Positions 50,158-58,093 of a stretch of DNA of 64,000 bases are shown here, in pieces. The notes under the pieces are model-generated. The model made no database searches and was not told the origin of the DNA. It was given only the letters and a program-made list of their open reading frames with translations. The DNA is from Arthrobacter citreus (lineage in GTDB: Bacteria; Actinomycetota; Actinomycetes; Actinomycetales; Micrococcaceae): NCBI RefSeq assembly GCF_038405225.1, contig NZ_CP151657.1, positions 1,488,001 through 1,552,000 of the forward strand, in the 5' to 3' direction. The stretch's first letter is position 1, and the number at the start of each line of letters is the position of its first letter. The position numbers and the translations under genes were made by a program.

Positions 50158-50250
50158 GACCTGGCCGACGCCGTCGCCGTCGGCCGCCCCGTCATTGCCA
50201 ACCCGGATCTGGCCTACCGCTGGCAGGAGGACCACCCGCTGAACGAGATC
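50158..50250 (+). pseudogene. Old Yellow Enzyme remnant 3 (31 codons of the C-terminal region)
   Basis: Codes for DLADAVAVGRPVIANPDLAYR followed by WQEDHPLNEI in one frame, almost identical to the end of remnant 2, and nothing of the gene before or after it. It sits 15 bases after the stop of the flavoprotein fusion gene. Together with remnants 1 and 2 it brackets the 43.0-50.2 kb segment. Confidence 0.85.
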
Positions 50251-50301
50251 GGGATCGTGCCACCTACGCCGTCATTTCGTACCCTGCTTTGACGGCTGCA
50301 A

Positions 50302-51276
50302 TCAGCGCTCCCCACCGGAATACTGCGCTTCAATATCCTTACTCCAGGCACGCGCGTACAGGCCAAGGGCTGCCTGCTCCCTGAAGGTGAAGCCCAGCCG
50401 GTTGAGCGACAGCTGGCTGGCCCCCGTAGCCAGCTGCTGCGCACTGCGACTGATGCGTTGCTTGTCCGCCCGGTACAAATAGTCATCAATGGCCCGTGCC
50501 CACCGCCGTCGCCAGACATCCACTGCCGGCTCTGAGGCTAGGGCGGCCATCACCCGATGTGCGGGTATCACCCGGGGTGCCATCCGGGCCATCATCGCCC
50601 TGCGTGCCTGCTCGGACCGCGGACCGGAAGATCCTGTGCAGGCCTGCAGATGAGCGTTCCAGTAGTAGTCCCAGCTTGTAGTTCTGCGGTCTGGCCAAAC
50701 AACGGACCGGGGTCCCCGCATCATTGCGTGGCCGCTGTCGAAGAGAAGCAGTGCAGCCAACATCGAGCGCGTGTTGAGGCTGGGAAAGCGGTTGACCGAC
50801 CACAGGGCCAGATCCGAGGATACTTTGGAAATCTCTGCTGCCAGTTCCAGGCCCTTTGGTCCACCGAACCGTGCGAGTGCGGCTTCCACCAACTCAGGTA
50901 CGGGTTCGCCCGGTGGTTGCGGATAAACGATGCCCGGGGCGCGGGAAATCTTCACGGCACCCAGCTTGGCAACGTTTTCGTCCGCCAGTGCGTGCGCCAA
51001 CGTCCATAGGTGATTAATGACGTCGTCGGTGGCACACAAGTGCAGGAGCACTGACGGATGGCCTGATTCCAGGTTCCGTGAGAACCGGAACCTTCCTCCC
51101 TCCGCGACCCCTAGTTGGGAAGTCAGAGGGGCAACAATATGACGGAGAATATCGTCGCCCACATCCTTGAGCTGAGGATCTATGATCCGAATGGACCATG
51201 TGCAGGAGTGCTGCTGCACAGGACGGATAGCTGCTCCTCGACGAACAGTGTTCGATTGCATCACCACTCTTTTCAT
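50302..51276 (-). CDS. Free-standing lantibiotic-dehydratase C-terminal-like (SpaB_C / thiopeptide-type) protein
   Basis: A protein of up to 324 residues (alternative ATG at 51261). Sequence pattern of the SpaB_C/'thiopeptide-type bacteriocin biosynthesis' domain: an N-terminal WSIRIIDPQ with a following RFSRNLESGHPSVLLHLC, then GIVYPQPPGEPVPELVEAALARFGG (the Y-P-E ... R-Y/F-G-G block), KVSSDLALWSV, and SQLSLNRLGFTFREQAALGLY (the H/S-x-x-x-NRLG-x-x-x-x-E block). In LanB dehydratases this domain eliminates glutamate from a precursor peptide; stand-alone copies exist in thiopeptide, PEARL and other RiPP pathways. No precursor peptide, dehydratase N-domain or transporter is seen nearby. Base composition is lower in GC than the neighbouring operon. 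Confidence 0.65.
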   Translation of the reverse strand: MKRVVMQSNTVRRGAAIRPVQQHSCTWSIRIIDPQLKDVGDDILRHIVAPLTSQLGVAEGGRFRFSRNLESGHPSVLLHLCATDDVINHLWTLAHALADENVAKLGAVKISRAPGIVYPQPPGEPVPELVEAALARFGGPKGLELAAEISKVSSDLALWSVNRFPSLNTRSMLAALLLFDSGHAMMRGPRSVVWPDRRTTSWDYYWNAHLQACTGSSGPRSEQARRAMMARMAPRVIPAHRVMAALASEPAVDVWRRRWARAIDDYLYRADKQRISRSAQQLATGASQLSLNRLGFTFREQAALGLYARAWSKDIEAQYSGGER

Positions 51277-51306
51277 CCCCAGAGATTGATTCTTTGACTT
51301 CGGCAG

Positions 51307-51321
51307 GTGTAGTGCCTACAC
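51307..51321. promoter_or_regulatory. 15-bp inverted repeat upstream of the SpaB_C-like gene
   Basis: GTGTAG-TGC-CTACAC, with six-base perfect arms, lies 31 bases upstream of the first ATG, in the 155-base gap between this gene and the CitE-like gene of the next operon. It could be an operator for the SpaB_C-like gene; no regulator is adjacent to it. Confidence 0.5.
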
Positions 51322-51431
51322 AGTGTGGTGACGAAATGCGGATGTCCATACCGGCTCTCAGGAGTTCACCATTTGTTCAGGTGCTGTTTTCCTGCGTACA
51401 CAGAGCGACGTTTTTAACGCCGGCGTCCCCG

Positions 51432-52295
51432 TCAAGCTCCGGGACGCGGCTCCATGCCAGCGAGGGCGAGAACCCGCTCGGCGGCCCGCACCATGGCTAC
51501 ATCGATGAAGGTGCCGTCTTCCAGCACGAAGGCCCCGGTCCCGTCGAGGGCTGCGGCACTCACCCGGTCGACAATGCTCTGTGCCCGGGCCACCTCCGAG
51601 GCATCAGGGGTAAAGACCCGGCGGATGATATCGAGCTGACGGGGATGCACGGCGGTGCGGCCGGAGAAGCCGAGGGCGCGGCCGGCGCGGCAGCTCGCCT
51701 CCAATCCCGCGACATCGACGACGTCGGCATAGACCGCCATCAGTGGAGCAGGCAGGCTGGCAGCCGCAGCCGCATTAACGATGCGGCTGCGTGACCAAGC
51801 CAAACCCGCTTCCCCGCCGGACCCGGCAGGAACTCCCAGTTCAGCCCGAAGATCCGCCTCGCCGCTGGCGATCGTGGAAACTCCCGAGGAGGCGATCTCG
51901 AAGGCACGCTCAATCGACAGTGCCGATTCCAGCAGCGCATGCACCTGCCGTCCCGGCAGCGCGGCACGAAGAGCTGCGACATCGGCAGCTGACTGGGTCT
52001 TGGGCAACCGCACCCCGAACGCAGCGGGAAGCGCCGCAACCGCGGCGACGTCCGCCTCATGAACAGAGGATCCGGCCGCATTAACCCGCACCTGCACGGC
52101 GGGAGCGGCCTCGCCGCACGCCTCCCACAACGCCGCGAAGTCTGTCAGGGCGGCACGGGCATCCGCCTTGCGCGAAGCTGTGACGGCATCTTCCAGATCC
52201 ACGATGACCGCATCCGCCCCGGCCCGCAGCGCCTTCTCGAAGCGCTCGGGCCGGTCAGCGGGAGCGTACAGCGCCACCACGATGGGCCGGCTCAT
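51432..52295 (-). CDS. HpcH/HpaI aldolase/citrate lyase beta-subunit (CitE)-like lyase
   Basis: A 287-residue TIM-barrel lyase: ADAVIVDLEDAV with metal-binding acid residues, VQVRVNAAGSSVHEADVAAV, FGVRLPKTQS, ALLESALSIERAFEIAS, GEADLRAELG and FSGRTAVHPRQLDIIRRVF. This is the CitE/L-malyl-CoA/citramalyl-CoA lyase group, which cleaves 3-hydroxyacyl-CoA thioesters. It is the last gene of the LacI-controlled operon and overlaps the CoA-transferase gene by four bases, so the CoA ester that enzyme makes is the likely substrate. No citrate lyase alpha or acyl-carrier subunit is present. Confidence 0.85.
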   Translation of the reverse strand: MSRPIVVALYAPADRPERFEKALRAGADAVIVDLEDAVTASRKADARAALTDFAALWEACGEAAPAVQVRVNAAGSSVHEADVAAVAALPAAFGVRLPKTQSAADVAALRAALPGRQVHALLESALSIERAFEIASSGVSTIASGEADLRAELGVPAGSGGEAGLAWSRSRIVNAAAAASLPAPLMAVYADVVDVAGLEASCRAGRALGFSGRTAVHPRQLDIIRRVFTPDASEVARAQSIVDRVSAAALDGTGAFVLEDGTFIDVAMVRAAERVLALAGMEPRPGA

Positions 52296-53479
52296 CCGAT
52301 GCTTCCATCGTCATGCAGCGCCGCTAACTCGTCGGGCGAGTAACCCAGCTCGGTCAGCACGGCATCCGTGTCCGCGCCATGCGCCCGCCCGGTGAACGCG
52401 ATCGTCGCTTCATCCCTGGACATCCGGAACAGCGGTCCCTGCATGGCCATGTCACCAAGGTCTGCGTCCTTTATCCGGTGGATGGTCCCCAAAGCATTGA
52501 ACTGAGGATCGGCAACAATGTCCGACGGGTCATAGATCGGTGCCACCGCGGCTTCCGCAGCCTCGAAGGCGGCGACGACCTCCTCCCGGGAGTGCCGGGC
52601 GATCCATGTGCCCACGGCGTCGTCGAGGAGGTCGGCGTGCTCGGCGCGGGCTGCTCCGCTGGCGAACCATTCCTCCTCGGCAAGTTCGGGACGCCCGACC
52701 AGGGCAACCACGCGCTCAGCAATGGACTGCGCACTCGTGGACACTGCCACCCAGGAACCGTCAGCGGTGCGGTACGCGTTGCGGGGGGCATTATTGACCG
52801 AGCGGTTGCCGGTGCGCGGCTGCACGGTGCCCAGTTGATCCCAGCGCGTGATCTGCGGGCCCAGCATGGCCAGGATCGGCTCGATGATGGCCACGTCAAC
52901 TTCCTGGCCTTTGCCGTCCTTGTCGCGGGCGTGCAGGGCAACCATGATCGCGTAGGCGGTTGCCAGCGACGCGACGCCGTCCGCCAAGCCAAACGGCGGA
53001 AGCGTCGGCGGCCCGTCCGGCTCGCCGGTGGACGATGCAAAGCCGCTCATCGCTTCGGCGAGCGTGCCGAACCCCGGCCGGTTCTTATACGGTCCGATTT
53101 GCCCGAACCCGGTAACGCGGGCGAGGACAAGCCCGGGGTTCTGCGCGGACAGCGCGTTGTAGTCCAGCCCCCAGCGTTCCAGCGTGCCCGGACGGAAGTT
53201 CTCGATCACGACATCCGCGCTCCGGGCAAGGCGGATAAACGCATCGCGCCCGCCGGCCGTATGCAGGTCGATGGCCACCGTGCGCTTATTGCGGCCGAGC
53301 GTCTTCCACCAAAGGTTCTGTCCGTCCTTGCTCGGCCCGTGGCCCCGCGCAGGATCCGGCCGGTTGGGATGTTCAACCTTGACGACGTCGGCGCCCATGT
53401 CCCCCAGATGCATTGCTGCCATCGGGCCCGCGAAGAGCGTCGAGGCGTCCACGACGCGCAGGCCGTTGAGCGGGCTCAT
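52292..53479 (-). CDS. CaiB/BaiF-family (class III) CoA transferase
   Basis: A 395-residue class III CoA transferase: LRVVDASTLFAGPMAAMHLGDMGADVVKVEHPN, NKRTVAIDLHTAGGRDAFIRL, DVVIENFRPGTLERWGLDY, and the segment carrying the catalytic Asp, SSTGEPDGPPTLPPFGLADG. It moves CoA between organic acids through an aspartyl-CoA anhydride. It overlaps its neighbours by four bases on both sides. Together with the CitE-like lyase it suggests activation of a hydroxy acid to its CoA ester and cleavage. The acid is unknown. Confidence 0.9.
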   Translation of the reverse strand: MSPLNGLRVVDASTLFAGPMAAMHLGDMGADVVKVEHPNRPDPARGHGPSKDGQNLWWKTLGRNKRTVAIDLHTAGGRDAFIRLARSADVVIENFRPGTLERWGLDYNALSAQNPGLVLARVTGFGQIGPYKNRPGFGTLAEAMSGFASSTGEPDGPPTLPPFGLADGVASLATAYAIMVALHARDKDGKGQEVDVAIIEPILAMLGPQITRWDQLGTVQPRTGNRSVNNAPRNAYRTADGSWVAVSTSAQSIAERVVALVGRPELAEEEWFASGAARAEHADLLDDAVGTWIARHSREEVVAAFEAAEAAVAPIYDPSDIVADPQFNALGTIHRIKDADLGDMAMQGPLFRMSRDEATIAFTGRAHGADTDAVLTELGYSPDELAALHDDGSIG

Positions 53480-55473
53480 GCGGGTCCCTCCCCTTCAGGG
53501 GCCGGGTCATCGAGGGCATCGTCGTTGTGCTGCTCGGTATTGTGCTGCTCGACGCAGATACGGAACCCGACTGAGCTGGACGCGTCCTGGCCGAGTCCGG
53601 GCAAGAGCAGCTTGGCGCTGAAGTCCGGAGACTTCACACCGCCGTCGAAGTACCAGTCCGAGCCCTCGCTGCGGTGTGCACTGCCGCCCTTGAGCATGAC
53701 AAAGCGGGTACGGCCGTCCGAATGCTCGGACTCCGTCCAGTTCCACACCTCCGGTGTTCGGCGCAGAAACCCGGGACGGGCTGCGGCCAGCTGCCATTCA
53801 TCCTCGGTGGGGAGACGTCCGCCGGCCCAGGCTGCGTATTCGCGGGCCCGGGCGAATGTCACGTTGGTAGCGGGACGCTCCGGGTCGCGGGCATCCGTAT
53901 GCTTTCCGATCGCATCGAGGAAGCGGGCGTACTCGGCCTCGCTCACCTCTGCGGCGGCAACAGAAACCGGCTGCGGGAGAACAACGTTCCGGTCCAGCGT
54001 GCGCTGGTCGTGAAGCCGGGGAGGAAGCGGCTTCCACTCGTCCACGTAGGGCGCTCCGTCATACATGCCTGTCTCGCGCATCCGGTAGCGCACGGTCAGG
54101 GTGTATTCGCCGGCCGCAACAGCGACGGTGGGGATAGCCCGGCTGGATGCCGGAGCAACGGGGCCGTTCCAATGCGGCGCGCTCAGGCGTCGTGCCGGGC
54201 GGTGCCGGAAGGCCGTGTCATGCCGGGTTGGTTGCCCGGCGAGAGCAGCGTGTACGACGTCGAGCTGATCGGGCACCGGGGCACCGGCACCGATGTGCGC
54301 CGCGGCGGCTATTCCGCCGGCGGGCACGGTGATCGAGTTCGCGGTGTCACCGGCGTGCAGCGGCCGCCAGCCGCTGCCGGGCAGGCGGTAGTGGGCGTCC
54401 TCATCCGAGGTGTTTGCCAGGAGCAGCAGGGTGACACCGTCGAGTTCGAAAGCCGACCCCACCACGGGGCCGTCGGTTACCGAGAGCGGTGTCCACTCCC
54501 CCTCCACGAGCCAGCGGTGGAAGCCGCGCTGAACGGGAAGCATGCGGCGGAGCGTCGCGGCATCCCGGTCATTCCAGCCGACCCAGGCTCCGAAAACCAC
54601 CTCCCACACCATGACTCCAACACCGTTGAGCCAGGCCGAGCGCAGCTCTTCGGCATGGTCCCGGTGCCAGCGGCGGATGTGGTGCTGCATGTGCCGGCGC
54701 TCAAACCACCGTGCGCGGAGGACGCCGGGCAGTTCCGAGTCGGCGAACCACTGTGCCCAAGACAACGTGTGGTCTGCGATCCGCTCGGTGGCGAGCTTCG
54801 ATTCGCCTTCGAGGCCGATGCCGGGGCGCGCCGCATCCAGCGCTGTGACCAGTTCGGGATCCGCCTTTTTCAGCGTGTCGAGGAAGACTCCGTCCGCACC
54901 CAGGCGGCGCACTGCCGCCGCGAGCTCATGGGTGTCGTCCCCGCTGCGGCGCGTTCCCGTATCCCAGGGGTTGTAGTCCAGGAACACGGCGACGCCGGCA
55001 GCGCGCAGCGCCGCTGCAACTTCGGCCAAACCCGGGACGTCGTAAAAGTCCCACTGGTTGCGGTCGTCAATACCAATGACCGGATAGGCGTGCCACAGGA
55101 CGACGCCGTCAAGCCCGCCGAAACGCTCGTGCGCGTCAGCGAGAAACCGCTCGGGGGTGAAACGCTGCGCCTCAAAATCGAAGAACAGCTCGTCCCACAA
55201 CCAGACCTGCGCCACGGTAAAGCAACGGCTTGCCCAGGCGGAGGCGTCGTCGTCGTACCGGGTGGGCTCGCCATGGCGCTTTCGCGCACCTTCCCGCCAC
55301 ACACTGAGCTGGGCGCGCCAGCGGCCAAGATCCCCGGGATCGGCAGGCGCCGCGAAAATCTTGGCGTCATCAAGCGCGGCCGCCGCTTCCCCGCTCATCA
55401 GATCCAGCTCGAGCGGCACCCGGGTGGGGAGATCGAGTTCACGGGGCTGCAGGGGGTTGAAACCGCCGCTCAT
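53476..55473 (-). CDS. TIM-barrel glycoside-hydrolase-like protein with C-terminal FGE/SUMF1-type domain
   Basis: A 665-residue protein without signal peptide. Residues about 80-350 look like a TIM-barrel hydrolase: DGVVLWHAYPVIGIDDRNQWDFYDVPG, VAVFLDYNPWDTGTRR, LGADGVFLDTLKKAD and IGLEGESKLATERI (acidic residues after strands). Residues about 355-480 are beta-rich. Residues about 500-645 match the formylglycine-generating-enzyme (SUMF1/FGE) fold: VSEAEYARFLDAIG, PATNVTFARAREYAAWAGGRLPTEDEWQLAA, VWNWTESE, MLKGGSAHR and SSSVGFRI. The two cysteines used by true FGEs are not evident, so a ligand-binding or other use of the fold is likely. In the operon it lies between an ADP-ribosylglycohydrolase-type gene and the CoA transferase, overlapping both. 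Confidence 0.7.
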   Translation of the reverse strand: MSGGFNPLQPRELDLPTRVPLELDLMSGEAAAALDDAKIFAAPADPGDLGRWRAQLSVWREGARKRHGEPTRYDDDASAWASRCFTVAQVWLWDELFFDFEAQRFTPERFLADAHERFGGLDGVVLWHAYPVIGIDDRNQWDFYDVPGLAEVAAALRAAGVAVFLDYNPWDTGTRRSGDDTHELAAAVRRLGADGVFLDTLKKADPELVTALDAARPGIGLEGESKLATERIADHTLSWAQWFADSELPGVLRARWFERRHMQHHIRRWHRDHAEELRSAWLNGVGVMVWEVVFGAWVGWNDRDAATLRRMLPVQRGFHRWLVEGEWTPLSVTDGPVVGSAFELDGVTLLLLANTSDEDAHYRLPGSGWRPLHAGDTANSITVPAGGIAAAAHIGAGAPVPDQLDVVHAALAGQPTRHDTAFRHRPARRLSAPHWNGPVAPASSRAIPTVAVAAGEYTLTVRYRMRETGMYDGAPYVDEWKPLPPRLHDQRTLDRNVVLPQPVSVAAAEVSEAEYARFLDAIGKHTDARDPERPATNVTFARAREYAAWAGGRLPTEDEWQLAAARPGFLRRTPEVWNWTESEHSDGRTRFVMLKGGSAHRSEGSDWYFDGGVKSPDFSAKLLLPGLGQDASSSVGFRICVEQHNTEQHNDDALDDPAPEGEGPA

Positions 55474-56858
55474 GATGTTCCCTCCGACAATCTGAAGGTA
55501 CGTTCTGCGAGGTCACGGATGGACCGCTCGGCCCCGCCCGGGAGCGAGGTCTTGATGGAGTCTTTGAGCGGATCAGTCCAGTCCGCACCGATCCCCTCAG
55601 CACCCAGAAGCCCGCCGATGACGGATCCGATGGTCGCGCCGACGGAGTCGGTGTCCCATCCGCCTGCGACGCCGAGCGCGATGGCGGCACCGAAGTCCCC
55701 GCCGTAGGCCTGGATGGCGCACGCCGTCAGTGCCGCGTTGTTGAGGGTGTGAACCCAATGCATCCCCTTGAACTCCGCATGCAGCACGTCGAGTGCCTCG
55801 GGAGTGGTCAGCGAGCCTTCGGCGAGGGCCTTGCCGGTCTGCCGGCCGAGACGTACGGCGGCAGCCAGGCGTGAATCCGGCGGCACGACCGTGTCCGCTG
55901 CGTCCAGCACGGCATCGGCGGAGGTGGCGGTGAGGGATGCTGAGCACAGGGCAGCGGCCCACATTTCCCCGTAGATCCCGTTGCGGGTGTGGCTTAACCG
56001 CGCGTCGGTCCATGCCGACGCGGCAGCCGCGCGCACGTCCCCCGGATGAGCCCAGCCATGCACGTCGGCCCGGATGAGAGCGCCGATCCATTCCCGGAAC
56101 GGATTGTGGTGCCGCGCGGTATCCGGGACGGTCCGGGCATCAAGAATGTTCCGGTACGCCGCTCGTTCAGCGGTGAAGACCCGGCCCGCCGGCAGCGCCG
56201 CCAGCCAGGCTTCGGCAAAGTGCTCTGTGGAGAGACTGCGGCCGTGGGTCTCCATCAGCTCGAGGGTGAGGATGGGGAAGTTCAGGTCGTCATCCTCGGG
56301 CATTCCGTCGATGTTCTCCACCAGCGAGGTGGGCGCGGAGCGGCGGTTCCAGGGCCAGCGCTCCGCTATGTCCTGCGGAAGCCCCACCGCGGTGAAGTAG
56401 GTGCGGATCGGCCAGTTGCCGGTTGCCCGGGCAATCTCTTCGATGCCCGCACGGGGAATCTTCTCCACGGGCTTGCCGAGCAGGCATCCCGCCGCCCGGC
56501 CAAGCCATGCCCCGTGCATCCGTTCGAAGTCCACGGACGTCCCTATTCCCGGAGCGGCCGGCGCGGTACCCGGCCTACCCGGCGGGAGCAGGGCGACGAT
56601 GTCCTCCCACTCGTCCGGTTCCTCGGCGCTTGGGATCTGCAGGGTCTGCAGCTCATCGAGCACCGTGCGTGCGAGGGAACGGATCTCCCGGCTTGCGGGT
56701 TCAGCGCTCGCCCCCGATGGAGCGAGTTGCGTCGAGCCGCCGGCTTCCGCCCACCTGCACTCAATCGGGGCAAGTTCGTTTTCAGCCACACCCTGTTCAC
56801 GGAGAGCTGCCAGCTCAGCGGCGACCAAGTCCTCCGGCTGGGACCATGTCAGCCTCAC
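55470..56858 (-). CDS. ADP-ribosylglycohydrolase-family protein 2 (462 aa)
   Basis: The core (residues about 115-440) is a DraG/ARH-type all-helical hydrolase: MHGAWLGRAAGCLLGKPVEKI, EDDDLNFPILTLELMETHG (first acidic cluster), then GGWDTDSVGATIGSVIGGLLGAEGI with the D-x-D-S metal-binding motif. About 110 N-terminal residues ahead of the core are helical and not part of the family. The family removes ADP-ribose from proteins or hydrolyses related N-/O-glycosidic bonds with two Mg2+ ions; many members act on unknown small substrates. It is next to a second family member, with 4-base overlaps on both sides. Confidence 0.85.
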   Translation of the reverse strand: MRLTWSQPEDLVAAELAALREQGVAENELAPIECRWAEAGGSTQLAPSGASAEPASREIRSLARTVLDELQTLQIPSAEEPDEWEDIVALLPPGRPGTAPAAPGIGTSVDFERMHGAWLGRAAGCLLGKPVEKIPRAGIEEIARATGNWPIRTYFTAVGLPQDIAERWPWNRRSAPTSLVENIDGMPEDDDLNFPILTLELMETHGRSLSTEHFAEAWLAALPAGRVFTAERAAYRNILDARTVPDTARHHNPFREWIGALIRADVHGWAHPGDVRAAAASAWTDARLSHTRNGIYGEMWAAALCSASLTATSADAVLDAADTVVPPDSRLAAAVRLGRQTGKALAEGSLTTPEALDVLHAEFKGMHWVHTLNNAALTACAIQAYGGDFGAAIALGVAGGWDTDSVGATIGSVIGGLLGAEGIGADWTDPLKDSIKTSLPGGAERSIRDLAERTFRLSEGTS

Positions 56859-58024
56859 TTCGCGTATACCGGGCTCAGCAGCGATTCCAGGGCTGCGGCT
56901 CGTTGTGTGGCGCGATCGGCATCCGCCCGGGCGATATCACGCACCACCTCCGTCATCGCATCCACCACGGAATCGAGATCGAGGCGGCTTGCGGCCGTGA
57001 CATCAGTGACCCAGTCCGTGGGCACTGCCTCAATACCGTGGAGACCACCGCAGATGGCGCCGGCCATCGTGGCGATCGAGTCGGCGTCGCGCCCGTAATT
57101 GACGGCGTCGAGCACCGAGGAGCGAAGGTCGCCGTTGCGGGCGACGACGAACCCGAGCGCCGCAGGCAGCTCTTCGATCGATTTGGTGCGTGACGGCAGG
57201 CGGGCATCCATCGCCGGGGCGCGGTACTGCTCCCCCACCGTGTCGAACGGTGCAACAGCGGCGCGCACCACCCGGGCAATATCCCGCGGGTCATCCGATC
57301 CGCCGTCGGCAAGGAACGCATCGACGGCGTCAAAAACGGCACGGATGGCTGCGGCGGTCCCGTCGTGGGCGACATCCAGCACGGCCTGCCGCATGTCGTC
57401 GACGGTTGCGCCGGGAGCGGCGGATGCTGCCACTGCAGCCGCGAATACGCCTGCGGCCTCACGTCCGTAGGACGATTGGTGAGCTCCGGCGATGTCGATG
57501 GCTTCTGCATAGGCACCCTGCGGGTCACCGATGTGCACGAGTCCGACCGGCGCCATATACATGGAGGCTCCGCAGTTGACGATGTTTCCCACACCGGCTT
57601 CCCGCGGGTCAGCGTGACCATAGTGCAGTTTCGCGACGATCCACTTTTCGGCGAGGAAGACGCGCTGCAGGATCAGGGCATGGTCCTCGAGTTCGGGGAC
57701 CCAGCGCCGTTCACCGATCATCAGCGGCACCAGATCGCTGGCGACGTCGTAGGCATCGAGATGCCGGCGCTGCTTGGTGTAGACCTCCACGAGAGCGTGG
57801 GTCATGAGCGTATCGTCGGTCACGTGCCCGTCACCCTTGTGGTAGGGCGCAATCGGCCGCGCGGTTTTCCAATCGGCGAGGAAGGGTCCCACGATGCCCT
57901 CGACCCGGCCGCCGTGGCGCTCTTCGATCTGCTCGGGGGTCCAGCCCTCCGTGGCACCGCCCAAGGCGTCTCCCACTGCGGCGCCTGTCAGTACTCCGGC
58001 TACTTTGTTCTGCAACACGTTCAT
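56855..58024 (-). CDS. ADP-ribosylglycohydrolase-family protein 1 (389 aa)
   Basis: The start is the ATG at 58024 (MNVLQNKVAGVLTGAAVGDALGGATEGW), where the family fold begins; upstream codons are open by chance. Motifs: GAAVGDALGGATEGWTPEQI, HVTDDTLMTHALVEVY (first metal cluster DDT) and NYGRDADSIATMAGAICGGLHGIE (D-x-D-S). Both clusters are complete, so activity is expected. It differs in length and N-terminus from its neighbour, so the two are not a recent duplication and may act on different parts of one substrate. It follows the sugar-binding protein gene by 69 bases in the same operon. Confidence 0.88.
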   Translation of the reverse strand: MNVLQNKVAGVLTGAAVGDALGGATEGWTPEQIEERHGGRVEGIVGPFLADWKTARPIAPYHKGDGHVTDDTLMTHALVEVYTKQRRHLDAYDVASDLVPLMIGERRWVPELEDHALILQRVFLAEKWIVAKLHYGHADPREAGVGNIVNCGASMYMAPVGLVHIGDPQGAYAEAIDIAGAHQSSYGREAAGVFAAAVAASAAPGATVDDMRQAVLDVAHDGTAAAIRAVFDAVDAFLADGGSDDPRDIARVVRAAVAPFDTVGEQYRAPAMDARLPSRTKSIEELPAALGFVVARNGDLRSSVLDAVNYGRDADSIATMAGAICGGLHGIEAVPTDWVTDVTAASRLDLDSVVDAMTEVVRDIARADADRATQRAAALESLLSPVYAK

Positions 58025-58093
58025 TCTCACTCCTTGTTTACCTCCGAAAATGACGACGGCGGGGGCGAACCGGCGGCTCACCCCCGCGCGTCA

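Noticed and set aside
53476-55473. Active formylglycine-generating enzyme for a sulfatase
   Set aside because: No catalytic cysteine pair visible and no sulfatase gene in the window.
53674-55707. 677-codon open frame opposite the TIM-barrel/FGE-like gene
   Set aside because: Antisense to a gene with recognisable domains and 4-base operon overlaps; its own translation shows no motif.
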